A stretch of DNA of 63,522 bases from Lysobacteraceae bacterium PS02065 (GTDB lineage Bacteria; Pseudomonadota; Gammaproteobacteria; Xanthomonadales; Rhodanobacteraceae). Below, in pieces: positions 27,449 to 36,445 of this stretch. The notes below the pieces were generated by a model. The model saw only the letters and a list, made by a program, of their open reading frames with translations. It had not been told where the DNA came from and did not search any database. The translations under genes were made by a program, and so were the position numbers. Location of the stretch: positions 1-63,522 of the forward strand of contig JASCPI010000029.1 in NCBI GenBank assembly GCA_029959555.1, read 5' to 3'. Each line of letters begins with the position of its first letter. Positions within the stretch are counted from its first letter, which is position 1.

Positions 27449-27907
27449 ATGTCCCCGAGTCGAGCGCGCTCCAGCCTGCACGTCCTCGTCGCGAGTGTCG
27501 CGACGTGGCTGCTCGTCTGCGTCGCGGTGGCCTCGGCGCACGGCGGCGGTTTCCCGGGTGGACATCATGCCCACGATGCCCACCACGCCTGGCTGCACGC
27601 CCAGTTGCCGGTCGATGCACCCCCCGATGTTCCGGACCAGCGCCTGCGCGAGGACGAGCCCCGTCCGCACGGCAAGCGCCTGCTCGTGCGTGCGGCCATC
27701 GCCAAGCTCGCGGTCCGCGCCCCGGCCGATCATGCCGCAGCGCCGTGGCGGCTCGCCGAGCCGGCGCCTGCCGTGGTGCCGGTGTCGCGCACGGCCCCGA
27801 CGCCACCACGCGTCGTGGTGCGTGGTTTCCGCGATCCACATTCGCGGCGCGCGCTCGGTCGCGCCCCGCCCCTCATGACGCGATCCGCTCCCACGCTGCA
27901 CGCGTGA
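27449..27907 (+). CDS. Small exported His-rich protein, unknown function
   Basis: 152 residues from the ATG at 27449 (GGAA seven bases upstream). A hydrophobic segment (residues about 11-29, ending VAVASAHGG) is a probable signal peptide. A histidine cluster follows at about 30-50 (AHGGGFPGGHHAHDAHHAW), of the kind seen in periplasmic metal-binding proteins. The C-terminal half is Pro/Arg/Ala-rich, with no motif. A short Fur-like protein is encoded 143 bp downstream on the same strand, so a zinc, nickel or copper connection is plausible but unproven. Confidence 0.5.
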   Translation: MSPSRARSSLHVLVASVATWLLVCVAVASAHGGGFPGGHHAHDAHHAWLHAQLPVDAPPDVPDQRLREDEPRPHGKRLLVRAAIAKLAVRAPADHAAAPWRLAEPAPAVVPVSRTAPTPPRVVVRGFRDPHSRRALGRAPPLMTRSAPTLHA

Positions 27908-28050
27908 GGTCGCGTCCCGTCGCCTGCCGGCGATGGGCCCACGGAAGCTCGCCGGCCTGCGCGACAGGCACCGGTCCGGCCACCGTCATCGTCGCGATCC
28001 GCGCGTGTCCCCGTCACGCCGCGCTCCTGCGCGGTCGCCGGAGTCCGTCC

Positions 28051-28389
28051 ATGCGGCACGCTGTCCTCGCCCCGATCCTCCCCCGCCCGCCCTCGGCGGA
28101 ACGCCCTTCCGTCCGCCTCGCGGACCCCCAGCCTCGCGCCGGCGCGGTCGACGCGCTGCGGGCGCGTGCCCTCATGGTCACCGAGCCGCGCGTGCGCGTG
28201 CTGGCCGAGCTGCGGCGTCGCGCCGGCACCCTGTCGGCACACACGGTCGACGATCTCTACGTCGCGCTCGAGTACGCGATCCACCCGGCCACGATCACGC
28301 GCGTCGTGCGCCAGCTCGAGTCGGCAGGCCTCGTCGAGCGCGACGACGAGGCGCCCGGACGCAATCAATACCGTGCCGTATGGCCTTGA
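28051..28389 (+). CDS. Fur-like winged-helix protein lacking the metal-binding domain
   Basis: 112 residues from the ATG at 28051 (GGAG seven bases upstream). After about 35 Pro-rich residues, the segment LRARALMVTEPRVRVLAELR through TVDDLYVALEY, ATITRVVRQLESAGLVERDD and RNQYRAVWP follows the Fur N-terminal winged helix closely (recognition helix ATxYRVLxxLxxAGLV). The protein stops where the Fur dimerisation and metal-binding domain would start: there is no His/Cys-rich C-terminus. It may bind DNA as a partner of another Fur-type protein, or be regulated by something else. The start further upstream is unlikely, because the frame there codes for Arg-rich nonsense. Confidence 0.65.
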   Translation: MRHAVLAPILPRPPSAERPSVRLADPQPRAGAVDALRARALMVTEPRVRVLAELRRRAGTLSAHTVDDLYVALEYAIHPATITRVVRQLESAGLVERDDEAPGRNQYRAVWP

Positions 28390-28443
28390 TTCTGTGGGGC
28401 TTGCTGCGCACACTCGCGCGCCCCGAGTGATCCGCGAGCCTGC

Positions 28444-28980
28444 ATGACGCACGAATCCGATCCGGCCGCGCCGTTGCGCGCGAGCCTGCGCGAGGCGCTG
28501 CAGCGCGAGCTGCTCGCCGACATCCCGCTGACACGCGCACTGCAGCTGCGCCTCGCCGCGTGGGACGGCCAGAGCCTCGCGATCGGTGCGCCGCTCGCGC
28601 CGAACATCAACGACAAGGGCTGTGCGTTCGGCGGCAGCCTCGCCAGCGTCATGACGCTGGCCGGGTGGGCGTTCGTGAAGCTCTCCACCCAGCTGCGTCG
28701 CCTGGACTGCGACATCTACGTGCAGGACAGCACGATCCGCTACCTCGCGCCGGTATGGGGCGACTTCACGGCGACGGCCCGCCCCGATCCCGACGAGCGC
28801 CTCGAGGATTTCCTCGCCGCGCTCGCCGCGCGCGGCAAGGCGCGTCTGACCCTGCGCTGCGAAGTGCCGGCCGCAGACGGCAGCGCCGCGACCACGCTCG
28901 TGGCGCGCTTCGTCGCGCTCGCCGCCGCGCATGCGCCGAAGCCGCGCGATGCGGCACAATGCGCCGACGCTCCAGCCTGA
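28444..28980 (+). CDS. YiiD C-terminal-type thioesterase domain protein
   Basis: 178 residues from the ATG at 28444. It has a hotdog-fold domain of the type found at the C-terminus of E. coli YiiD/FabY: APLAPNINDKGCAFGGSLASVMTLAGWAF, then STIRYLAPVWGDFTATAR. The acetyltransferase domain that precedes it in E. coli is absent, so this is the stand-alone form. A role in acyl-thioester hydrolysis or in starting fatty-acid synthesis can be suggested from the family. The following lipoprotein gene begins 10 bp downstream. Confidence 0.85.
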   Translation: MTHESDPAAPLRASLREALQRELLADIPLTRALQLRLAAWDGQSLAIGAPLAPNINDKGCAFGGSLASVMTLAGWAFVKLSTQLRRLDCDIYVQDSTIRYLAPVWGDFTATARPDPDERLEDFLAALAARGKARLTLRCEVPAADGSAATTLVARFVALAAAHAPKPRDAAQCADAPA

Positions 28981-28990
28981 GGAAGGCGAT

Positions 28991-29428
28991 GTGGACCTGA
29001 TGCGGACGATGCGACGCGGCGCGCTGCGTGCGGTGGTGATCGGTGCGGCGCTGCTCGTAGTCGCCTGCGCGAGCACGAAATCCAAGGAGACGCTGCTCAC
29101 CGAGACGCTGCGTCTCTACCACGCGACGATCCGCTGGCAGTCGATCGAGCAGGCCGAAAGCTTCATCGATCCGGCTTACCGCGAGGCGCACCCGCTGACC
29201 GCGCTCGAGCTGGAACGCTATCGCCAGGTGCGCTTCACGGGCTACAGCGAAGGTGGCACGGTCCCGGTCAGCGACACCGAGGTACGCCAGGGTGTCGAGA
29301 TCACGCTGGTCAACGTCAACACCCAGGCTTCGCGCACGATCGTCGACCGCCAGATCTGGAAGTACGACACGGCGGGCAAGCGCTGGATGCTCGCCAGCGG
29401 TCTGCCGGACATCACCCAGTCCAACTGA
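28991..29428 (+). CDS. Hypothetical lipoprotein
   Basis: 145 residues from the GTG at 28991, which has GGAAGG five bases upstream. The in-frame ATG at 29000 is the alternative. The N-terminus is a lipoprotein signal (LRAVVIGAALLVVAC, lipobox VVAC). The mature part (RLYHATIRWQSIEQAESFI, then VSDTEVRQGVEITLVNVN) has the shape of the small SnoaL/NTF2-like lipoproteins of gammaproteobacteria. The function is unknown. It probably forms an operon with the thioesterase gene before it. Confidence 0.75.
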   Translation: MDLMRTMRRGALRAVVIGAALLVVACASTKSKETLLTETLRLYHATIRWQSIEQAESFIDPAYREAHPLTALELERYRQVRFTGYSEGGTVPVSDTEVRQGVEITLVNVNTQASRTIVDRQIWKYDTAGKRWMLASGLPDITQSN

Positions 29429-29533
29429 GGCGGCTCGGGACGCGCCTTTGCAAGGCATGCCCGCGCTCGTCGATAATCGGCGGCCTTTTACCCCGGCGCG
29501 GGTCCCCGTGCCGCCAGCGAGCGATCCCGCACC

Positions 29534-29983
29534 GTGTCCGATTTCCTCACGCGCCTGCCCGAATTCATCAGCAACCACCCGTTCCTGTCGTTCGGCTTCG
29601 CCGGCGTCGCCATCGCGCTGGTCGCCAACGAGGTCGCTCACGCCACGCGCGGCTACAAGGGCATCACCCCGGCCGGGCTCACGCAGCTGGTCAACCGCGA
29701 GAACGCCCTCGTCATCGACGTGTCGGGCATCCAGGACTACGAGAAGGGCCACATCCCCGGCGCGCGCCACGTCGCGATGAGCCAGTTCGATCCCGAGCAC
29801 AAGGACCTCGCCAAGGCGAAGGACCTGCCGATCGTCGTCTACTGCCGTACCGGCCAGTCCTCGTCGGGCGCGGCCAAGCGCCTGCGCAAGGCCGGTTTCT
29901 CCAAGGTGCACGTCCTCGAAGGCGGACTGCGCACGTGGACCGAGGCCCAGCTGCCGCTCGCCAAGGGCCGCAGCGCCGGCTGA
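29534..29983 (+). CDS. Membrane-anchored rhodanese-like protein (YibN-like)
   Basis: 149 residues from the GTG at 29534. One N-terminal transmembrane segment (about 17-33 FLSFGFAGVAIALVANE) is followed by a rhodanese domain with the active-site loop VVYCRTGQSSSGAA (catalytic Cys) and GHIPGARHV. Rhodaneses carry sulfur as a persulfide. Its position before secB and gpsA is the same as that of yibN in E. coli (yibN-grxC-secB-gpsA), but grxC is missing here. Confidence 0.92.
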   Translation: MSDFLTRLPEFISNHPFLSFGFAGVAIALVANEVAHATRGYKGITPAGLTQLVNRENALVIDVSGIQDYEKGHIPGARHVAMSQFDPEHKDLAKAKDLPIVVYCRTGQSSSGAAKRLRKAGFSKVHVLEGGLRTWTEAQLPLAKGRSAG

Positions 29984-30090
29984 ACACGGCGCCGAATCCC
30001 GGGCCCGCGGCGGCCGCCGCGTGCGCCACCTGCACGGGCGTGGGATACTCCGCGTCCTTTTTTCCCAAGCTTCACCGGAGCATCCGTACC

Positions 30091-30597
30091 ATGGCAGAGA
30101 ACACTCCCGCGAACGGCGTCGCCACGAATGGCGCGGCCGAAGCGATGGCCCAGCTCAACCTGCAGAAGATCTACGTCAAGGACGTCTCGTTCGAGGTTCC
30201 GAATGCCCCGCAGGTGTTCCAGTCGCAGGGCCAGCCGAACGTCGAGCTCAACCTGAGCCAGCGCGTCGCGCAGCTCGGCGAGGGCGTGTTCGAAGTCGTC
30301 CTCAGCGTCACCGTGACCTGCAAGCTCGAGGAATCGACGGCCTACCTCGCCGAAGTCCACCAGGCCGGCATCTTCGGCGTGGCCGGCTTCGATCCGGCGT
30401 CGCAGGAGACCGTGCTCGCCACGTACTGCCCGAACGTGCTGTTCCCGTACGTGCGCCAGACCGTGTCGGACCTCGTCCAGGCCGGCGGCTTCCCGCCGCT
30501 GCTGCTGCAGCCGATCAACTTCGACGCGATCTACGCCGAGCAGGTCCGCCGCCGCAACGAAGCGCCGGCAGGCGCGGGCCAGACGCTCAATTCCTGA
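30091..30597 (+). CDS. secB: Protein-export chaperone SecB
   Basis: 168 residues from the ATG at 30091. SecB is a cytosolic tetrameric chaperone that keeps preproteins unfolded and delivers them to SecA. Family features are [56 protein letters not shown], and [17 protein letters not shown], in normal length and order. gpsA starts 5 bp after its stop, as in many gammaproteobacteria. Confidence 0.98.
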   Translation: MAENTPANGVATNGAAEAMAQLNLQKIYVKDVSFEVPNAPQVFQSQGQPNVELNLSQRVAQLGEGVFEVVLSVTVTCKLEESTAYLAEVHQAGIFGVAGFDPASQETVLATYCPNVLFPYVRQTVSDLVQAGGFPPLLLQPINFDAIYAEQVRRRNEAPAGAGQTLNS

Positions 30598-30601
30598 GTC
30601 G

Positions 30602-31621
30602 ATGACGGCGCATCCCGCACCGGTCGCGGTCCTCGGCGCCGGTTCGTGGGGCACGGCGCTGGCCGTGCTCCTCGCGCGAAACGGCGTCCCCACCACGCTG
30701 TGGGGGCGTTCGGCGCAGTCGGTGGTCGACATGGCCACCGCGCGCGCCAACACGCGCTACCTCCCCGACATGCCGTTCCCGGACGCGCTGCAGGTCAGCG
30801 GTGCGCTGGAAACCTGCGTGCGCGACGCCGCGATGGTGCTCGTGTCGGTGCCGAGCCACGCGTTCCGCGAGCTGCTCGACACGATCGCGCCGTGGGTCGC
30901 GCCCGGCACCGGCATCGCCTGGGCGACCAAGGGCTTCGATCCGGGCTCGGGCCGGTTCCTGCACGAACTCGTGGCCGAGCGACTGCCCGATCATCCGGCC
31001 GCGGTCGTGACCGGGCCGTCGTTCGCGCGTGAAGTCGCCCAGGGCCTGCCCACGGCCGTCACCGTGCACTCGGCCGATGCCGACTTCGCGCAGCGCGTCG
31101 CGCTCATGCTGCACGCCCCCGATTTCCGCGCCTACACGGGTACCGACCTGCTCGGCGCCGAGCTCGGCGGCGCGATGAAGAACGTGCTCGCGGTCGCCAC
31201 GGGCGTCGCCGACGGCATGCAGCTCGGCCTCAACGCACGCGCCGGTCTCATCACGCGCGGCATGAACGAGATGCTGCGCCTCGGCACGGTGCTCGGCGCC
31301 AAGCCCGAGACGCTGATGGGGCTCGCCGGTCTTGGCGACCTCGTGCTCACCTGCACGGGCGACCTCTCGCGCAACCGCCGCCTCGGTCTCGCGCTCGGCC
31401 GCGGTACGCCGCTGTCGCAGGCGGTCGCCGAGATCGGCCAGGTCGTCGAGAGCATCGTCACGGTCGACGAAGTCGTGCGGCTCGCCCAGCGGCACGGCAT
31501 CGAGCTGCCGATCGCCGAGCAGGTGCAGCGCGTGCTGCATCAGGAGATCACGCCCGTCGAGGGCCTGCAGACGCTCATGGCGCGCGAGCAGAAGCCCGAG
31601 TACCCCGAAGACGCCGCGTGA
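30602..31621 (+). CDS. gpsA: Glycerol-3-phosphate dehydrogenase [NAD(P)+]
   Basis: 339 residues. It reduces dihydroxyacetone phosphate to sn-glycerol-3-phosphate for phospholipid synthesis. The nucleotide-binding loop [19 protein letters not shown], the PSHAFRELL and [10 protein letters not shown] segments, [16 protein letters not shown], the catalytic Lys in [17 protein letters not shown], and the substrate-binding [14 protein letters not shown] are all present. It is co-transcribed with secB, and a palindrome at 31628-31646 ends the unit. Confidence 0.97.
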   Translation: MTAHPAPVAVLGAGSWGTALAVLLARNGVPTTLWGRSAQSVVDMATARANTRYLPDMPFPDALQVSGALETCVRDAAMVLVSVPSHAFRELLDTIAPWVAPGTGIAWATKGFDPGSGRFLHELVAERLPDHPAAVVTGPSFAREVAQGLPTAVTVHSADADFAQRVALMLHAPDFRAYTGTDLLGAELGGAMKNVLAVATGVADGMQLGLNARAGLITRGMNEMLRLGTVLGAKPETLMGLAGLGDLVLTCTGDLSRNRRLGLALGRGTPLSQAVAEIGQVVESIVTVDEVVRLAQRHGIELPIAEQVQRVLHQEITPVEGLQTLMAREQKPEYPEDAA

Positions 31622-31627
31622 GGCGCC

Positions 31628-31646
31628 GCGGGCGCTCAGCGCCCGC
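31628..31646. terminator. Hairpin between convergent gpsA and trmL
   Basis: Perfect 8-bp stem GCGGGCGC / GCGCCCGC with a 3-nt loop that is the trmL stop codon itself. It lacks a clear T-run. It may act as a shared transcription end for both genes. Confidence 0.5.
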
Positions 31647-32100
31647 CTTCGAACCCGTGTTGCCGCCATGCCTCGAACGCGACCACCGCGACCGCGTTGG
31701 ACAGGTTGAGGCTGCGGTTGCCGGGGCGCATCGGCAGGCGCAGGCGACGGTCCTCCGGAAGCGCGTCGATCATCGCCTGCGGCAGGCCGCGTGTCTCGGG
31801 GCCGAACACGAACGCATCGCCCGGCTCGTAGCGCACGTCGTCGTAGCGGCGCGTGCCGCGCGTGGACAGCGCGAACACGCGCGCCGGCGCGACCTCGGCG
31901 AGGAAGGCCTCGAACGTCGCGTGCACGCGCAAGGCCGTGAACTCGTGGTAGTCGAGTCCCGCGCGCCGCAGCTTCGCGTCGTCGAGTTCGAAACCGAGCG
32001 GTTCGATCAGGTGCAGGCGCGCGCCCGTGTTCGCGCAGAGGCGGATCACGTTGCCCGTGTTGGGCGGGATCTCGGGCTGGTACAGGACGATGTCGAGCAT
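31636..32100 (-). CDS. trmL: tRNA (cytidine(34)-2'-O)-methyltransferase
   Basis: 154 residues, the family norm. This SPOUT-fold enzyme methylates the ribose at wobble position 34 of tRNA-Leu isoacceptors. N-terminal LDIVLYQPEIPPNTGNVIRL, LHLIEPLGFELDD, the knot motifs VFGPETRGLP and RLPMRPGNRSLNLSNAVAVV are all present. Its C-terminal end lies against the convergent gpsA. Confidence 0.96.
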   Translation of the reverse strand: MLDIVLYQPEIPPNTGNVIRLCANTGARLHLIEPLGFELDDAKLRRAGLDYHEFTALRVHATFEAFLAEVAPARVFALSTRGTRRYDDVRYEPGDAFVFGPETRGLPQAMIDALPEDRRLRLPMRPGNRSLNLSNAVAVVAFEAWRQHGFEGGR

Positions 32101-32139
32101 CGCGCGATTGTGCGTCGCGCACGGCGCACGTCAACGCCT

Positions 32140-32174
32140 GCAGGCTCCGCCCCCGTGAAGGCGACGGAGCCTGC
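32140..32174 (-). terminator. Hairpin after the OsmC gene
   Basis: Perfect 10-bp stem GCAGGCTCCG / CGGAGCCTGC with a 15-nt loop, 5 bp after the stop of the minus-strand OsmC gene and before trmL. No strong T-run is present. Confidence 0.5.
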
Positions 32175-32179
32175 GCGGA

Positions 32180-32608
32180 TCAGACCAGTTTCGCGTCGAG
32201 CGTGATCTCGACCGCGCGCAGCGCCTTCGACACCGGGCAGCCACCCTTGGTCTGCTCGGCGAGCGTCGCGAACGTCTCCTTGTCGATGCCCGGCACCTCG
32301 GCCTCGGTGACGAGGTCGATGCGCGGGATCTCGTAGCCGCCATCCTTCTGCTCGAGATGGACCTTGGCCACCGTGTGCACGCGCGTCGGCACGTGACCGG
32401 CCTTGGCGAGCGCGAGCGACAGCGCCATCGAGAAGCACGAGGCATGCGCCGCGCCGATCAGTTCCTCGGGATTGGTCCCGCCGGAGCCGTCGCCCATGCG
32501 CGACTTGAAACCGTAGTCGGCCGCGAACGTGCCGCTCTCGACCGACACCTTGCCCGAGCCTTCCGGCACGCCACCACGCCATTCGGCCTCGCCCTTGCGG
32601 ATCGTCAT
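32180..32608 (-). CDS. OsmC/Ohr-family peroxiredoxin
   Basis: 142 residues from the ATG at 32608. The two redox cysteines of the family are visible, in AAHASCFSMALS and KGGCPVSKAL, plus the OsmC-type GGTNPEELIGAAHA. The family reduces organic hydroperoxides with a Cys-based mechanism. Sequence features fit OsmC more than Ohr. It lies downstream of the SDR gene on the same strand (90-bp gap), and the two may be expressed together. Confidence 0.93.
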   Translation of the reverse strand: MTIRKGEAEWRGGVPEGSGKVSVESGTFAADYGFKSRMGDGSGGTNPEELIGAAHASCFSMALSLALAKAGHVPTRVHTVAKVHLEQKDGGYEIPRIDLVTEAEVPGIDKETFATLAEQTKGGCPVSKALRAVEITLDAKLV

Positions 32609-32698
32609 GTCGCACTCCTCGTCGGTGTGGAAAAGGTCGCCGAGCCTACGCCGCGCATGTGGCTGCGACGTGAACACGGCTGCCGCGGCGAGACGCGG

Positions 32699-33397
32699 CT
32701 ACCACGGCATCGGCTGGCCCGTGTGTGCGAACAGCGCCCCGATCGACGCCTCGTCGAAGCGCAGCGCATCGATGACGTCGAGCATCGCGGCGACCGATTC
32801 GTCGACGCCGAGGTCGGCATGCTCGCCGCCCATCGCGGTGCGCACCCAGCCCGGGCTCAGTGCGGCGACCGCGATGCCGCGCGGCGCGAGGGCGTGGCCG
32901 AGCTGGCGCATCGCCATGTGCAGCGCGGCCTTGCTTATCGCGTAGCTGGGCGTGCCGAAGCGCGTCGTGCGCGCGATCGAACCGAGTCCTGAGCCGACCG
33001 CGACGACCTTGCCGCGGTCGACGAGGCGCTCGGCGAGCGCCTGCGTGAGCAGCACGGGGCCGATCACGTTGGTCGCGAAGGTCGAGGCGAGCGTCGCACC
33101 GTCGAGCGCACCGAAGCGCTCGCCGTCGACCAGCACCCCGGCATTGTTGACGAGCAGGTCGACGCGCACGTCGAGCACGGCCAGTTCGCGTGCGAGCTCG
33201 TCGATCGAGCGCGGCGCGTCGACGTCGAGCGGCAGGATGCGCAGGTGTCCCGGGTATTCGCCGGACAGCTTCGTGAGCTCGAGCGACCGTCCGGGATGTC
33301 GGCAGGTCGCCACGACACGGCCGCCGCGTGCGAGCAGCTGCTGGACGAAACCGAGGCCGAGGCCGCGGTTGGCACCGCTCACGAGCGCGTGGGACAT
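32699..33397 (-). CDS. Short-chain dehydrogenase/reductase
   Basis: 232 residues from the ATG at 33397. Classical SDR marks: the cofactor loop SGANRGLGLGFVQQL, LVNNAGVL, the Ser in GSGLGS, and catalytic YAISK. The C-terminal region (LSPGWVRTAMGG) matches the C-factor/YciK-like subgroup. The substrate is unknown. It is divergent from the M16 peptidase gene. Confidence 0.92.
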   Translation of the reverse strand: MSHALVSGANRGLGLGFVQQLLARGGRVVATCRHPGRSLELTKLSGEYPGHLRILPLDVDAPRSIDELARELAVLDVRVDLLVNNAGVLVDGERFGALDGATLASTFATNVIGPVLLTQALAERLVDRGKVVAVGSGLGSIARTTRFGTPSYAISKAALHMAMRQLGHALAPRGIAVAALSPGWVRTAMGGEHADLGVDESVAAMLDVIDALRFDEASIGALFAHTGQPMPW

Positions 33398-33524
33398 CGC
33401 GGCCTCCGGCGAACTTCCGGGCAGGATCCGCAGTCTACGCCGGCCGCGTGAACCGCATCCGTTGCGGCTGCGCCGGGCACTCGCTAGCCTGTCCGATCCC
33501 CTTTCGTCACCCGAAGGACCCTGC

Positions 33525-36350
33525 ATGCGCACCCGCATCGCCGCCGCCATCATGGCCGGCCTCGGATTCGTCGGCGCCGCCAGCGCGGCGACCGACACGA
33601 TCGACATCCCGTTCACGCGCGAGGTGCTGCCCAACGGCCTCACGCTGATCGTCCACGAGGACCACAAGGCGCCGGTCGTCGCGGTCAGCATCTGGTACCA
33701 CGTCGGCTCGGCCGACGAGCCCAAGGGCAAGACCGGCTTCGCCCACCTGTTCGAGCACCTCATGTTCTCGGGCTCCGAGAACCACAAGGGCACGTACTTC
33801 AAGCCGTTCGAGAAGGTCGGCGCGACCGATCAGAACGGCACGACGTGGTTCGACCGCACGAACTACTTCCAGACCGTGCCGACCACCGCGCTCGACATGG
33901 CGCTGTGGATGGAATCCGACCGCATGGGCCACCTGCTCGGTGCGATCGGCCAGAACGAGCTCGACACCCAGCGCGGCGTCGTGCAGAACGAGAAGCGCCA
34001 GGGCGAGAACCGTCCGTACGGCCGCACCGACGAGAACCTGCTGCTCAACGCGTTCCCGGCCAACCACCCGTACCAGCACGACACGATCGGCTCGATGGCC
34101 GACCTCGAGGCCGCCTCGCTGGCCGACGTGAAGCAGTGGTTCCACGACTACTACGGCGCCGCCAACACGACGATCGTGCTGGCCGGCGACGTGACCCCGA
34201 AGGCTGCGCGCGAGAAGGTCGAGAAGTTCTTCGGCGACATTCCGGCCGGCCCGCCGGTACCGCGCCAGCAGCCGTGGGTGGCCGCGCGCACGACGTCCAC
34301 GCGTGGCACCCAGGCCGACCATGTCGCCCAGGTGCGCATCTACCGCGAGTGGAACGTGGCCGAGCTCGGCCACGCCGACGAGCCGCTGCTCGAACTCGCC
34401 GCCGACGCGCTCGGTGGCGGCAAGACCTCGCGCCTGTACCAGCGCCTCGTCTACAAGGACAAGCTCGTCGACGACATCTCGGTCGGGGTGCAGCCGTTCT
34501 CGCTGGCCAGCCAGTTCGTGCTGAGCGCCGACGTGCGCAACGGCGTCGATCCGGGGAAGGTCGAGGCTGCGATCGCCGAGGAGTGGAAGACCTTCCTCGC
34601 CGAAGGCCCGACGGCCGATGAACTCGAGCGCTCGAAGATGGCCAGCCGTGCCGGCTTCATCCGCGGCCTCGAGAAGGTCGGCGGTTTCGGCGGCAAGGCC
34701 ACCGTGCTCGCCGAATCGCAGGTCTACCGCGGCGATCCGGCCGCGTACCGCGTCGATCTCGAGCGCATCCAGGCGGCGACGTCCGAGAGCGTCAAGGCCG
34801 CCGCGAACCGCTGGATCGCGCGCGGCGACTACACGCTGACGGTCGTGCCGGCCAAGCCCGGCGAGGCGATCGGGCAGGAGGTCGTGAAGGGCCTGCCCGA
34901 GGCCGAGGGCAAGCCCGCGCCGAAGCTGCCGCCGAAGCGTGACTACACGGTGACGAAGAGCACCCTCGATCGCAGCACCGGCGTGCCCGAGGTGACCACG
35001 TTCCCCGAACTCGGCTTCCCGGCGATCCAGCGCGGCAAGCTGTCCAACGGCATCGAGATCGTGCTCGCCGAGCGCCGCACGATCCCGGTCGTGCAGATGC
35101 AGCTGCAGTTCGACGGCGGCTATGCGGCCGACCAGGGCCGCCTGCTCGGCACCTCGTCGTTCGCGATGGCGATGCTCGACGAAGGCACGCGCGAGCTCGA
35201 TTCGGTCGAGATCGCCAAGCGCAGCGAGCGCCTCGGCGCGCGCATCGCCGCGGGCTCGGGCCTCGACAGCTCGACCGTGCGTCTCGACGCGCTCGCCTCG
35301 CAGCTCGAGCCCTCGCTCGCGCTGCTCGGCGAGATCGTGCGCCATCCCGCGTTCCGTGACGCCGACATCACGCGCGTGCGCGACCAGTGGCTCGCCGACA
35401 TCGCGCAGGAGAAGACCGATGCCGGCTCGCTCGCGCTGCGCGCGCTGCCGCCGCTGTTGTACGGCGAAGGCCATCCCTACGGCATCCCGTTCACGGGCAG
35501 TGGCGACGAGGCCTCGGTGCGCGCGCTCAAGGCCGACGACCTGCGCCGCTTCCACGCCGACGTGATCCGCCCCGACAACCTGCGCATCCTCGTCGCCGGC
35601 GACACCACGCTCGAGGCGATCCGCGCCCAGCTCGAGAAGGTGTTCGGCGACTGGAAGGCCGGCGCCGGCGCACCGCCGAAGAAGACCATCGCGACCGTCG
35701 AGGCGCAGAAGAAGCCGCGCGTGTTCCTCGTCGACCGTCCCGATTCACCGCAGTCGCTGATCTTCGCCGGTGGTCTCGCGCCGTCGACCAAGGCCGCCAA
35801 CCAGCTCGAGATCCAGACCATGAACGCCGCGTTCGGCGGCACGTTCACCTCGCGCCTCAACATGAACCTGCGCGAGGACAAGCGCTGGGCCTACGGCGCG
35901 CGCAGCTCGCTGCCCGACGCGATCGGGCAGCGCCCGTTCATCGCTTCGGTCTCGGTGCAGACCGACAAGACGGCCGAGTCGGTGACCGAGGTGCTCAAGG
36001 AGGCGCGCGAGGCGATCGGCGACAAGCCGATCACGGCCGCCGAGATCACCAAGATCAAGGAACAGCGCGTGCGTGCGCTGCCGGGCAGCTTCGAGACCAC
36101 CGCGTCGGTGCTCTCGGTGCTCGCCGCCAACAGCCTGTACGGCCGTCCGGACGACTACGTGACGACGCTCAAGGCGCGCATCGAAGGCCAGAAGGCCGAT
36201 GCCGTCGAGAGCGCCGCGCGCGAGGTGATCCGCCCCGATGCGTTCACGTGGGTCATCGTCGGCGACCTCGAGCAGATCGAGGCGCCGGTGCGCGCGCTGA
36301 AGCTCGGCGAGGTCAAGGTGCTCGACGCAGACGGCAAGGTCGTCCGCTGA
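33525..36350 (+). CDS. Two-module M16 zinc peptidase, exported
   Basis: 941 residues from the ATG at 33525 (GAAGGA upstream). The signal peptide (residues 1-21) ends ASAA. The N-terminal M16 module has the inverted zinc motif HLFEH at 74-78 (His74, Glu77, His78) and the third ligand Glu156 in VVQNEKRQ. The C-terminal module (about 490-930) lacks HxxEH and keeps the R/Y-type substrate-binding region (AFGGTFTSRLNMNLREDKRWAYG), as is usual for fused M16 proteins that form an enclosing chamber. It is likely a periplasmic peptidase that degrades peptides. A strong hairpin follows the stop. Confidence 0.95.
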   Translation: MRTRIAAAIMAGLGFVGAASAATDTIDIPFTREVLPNGLTLIVHEDHKAPVVAVSIWYHVGSADEPKGKTGFAHLFEHLMFSGSENHKGTYFKPFEKVGATDQNGTTWFDRTNYFQTVPTTALDMALWMESDRMGHLLGAIGQNELDTQRGVVQNEKRQGENRPYGRTDENLLLNAFPANHPYQHDTIGSMADLEAASLADVKQWFHDYYGAANTTIVLAGDVTPKAAREKVEKFFGDIPAGPPVPRQQPWVAARTTSTRGTQADHVAQVRIYREWNVAELGHADEPLLELAADALGGGKTSRLYQRLVYKDKLVDDISVGVQPFSLASQFVLSADVRNGVDPGKVEAAIAEEWKTFLAEGPTADELERSKMASRAGFIRGLEKVGGFGGKATVLAESQVYRGDPAAYRVDLERIQAATSESVKAAANRWIARGDYTLTVVPAKPGEAIGQEVVKGLPEAEGKPAPKLPPKRDYTVTKSTLDRSTGVPEVTTFPELGFPAIQRGKLSNGIEIVLAERRTIPVVQMQLQFDGGYAADQGRLLGTSSFAMAMLDEGTRELDSVEIAKRSERLGARIAAGSGLDSSTVRLDALASQLEPSLALLGEIVRHPAFRDADITRVRDQWLADIAQEKTDAGSLALRALPPLLYGEGHPYGIPFTGSGDEASVRALKADDLRRFHADVIRPDNLRILVAGDTTLEAIRAQLEKVFGDWKAGAGAPPKKTIATVEAQKKPRVFLVDRPDSPQSLIFAGGLAPSTKAANQLEIQTMNAAFGGTFTSRLNMNLREDKRWAYGARSSLPDAIGQRPFIASVSVQTDKTAESVTEVLKEAREAIGDKPITAAEITKIKEQRVRALPGSFETTASVLSVLAANSLYGRPDDYVTTLKARIEGQKADAVESAAREVIRPDAFTWVIVGDLEQIEAPVRALKLGEVKVLDADGKVVR

Positions 36351-36358
36351 GTCCGCCC

Positions 36359-36385
36359 GCGCGGCGCCCGTTGCGGGCGCCGCGC
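36359..36385 (+). terminator. Hairpin after the M16 peptidase gene
   Basis: Perfect 12-bp stem GCGCGGCGCCCG / CGGGCGCCGCGC with a TTG loop, 9 bp after the stop. No T-run follows. It is the likely 3' end of the transcript. Confidence 0.55.
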
Positions 36386-36445
36386 GTTCACGCAGGTCGC
36401 GCTAGCATGCGCGCGTCGCCCACCTCCCTCCGGATCGAATCGCCC

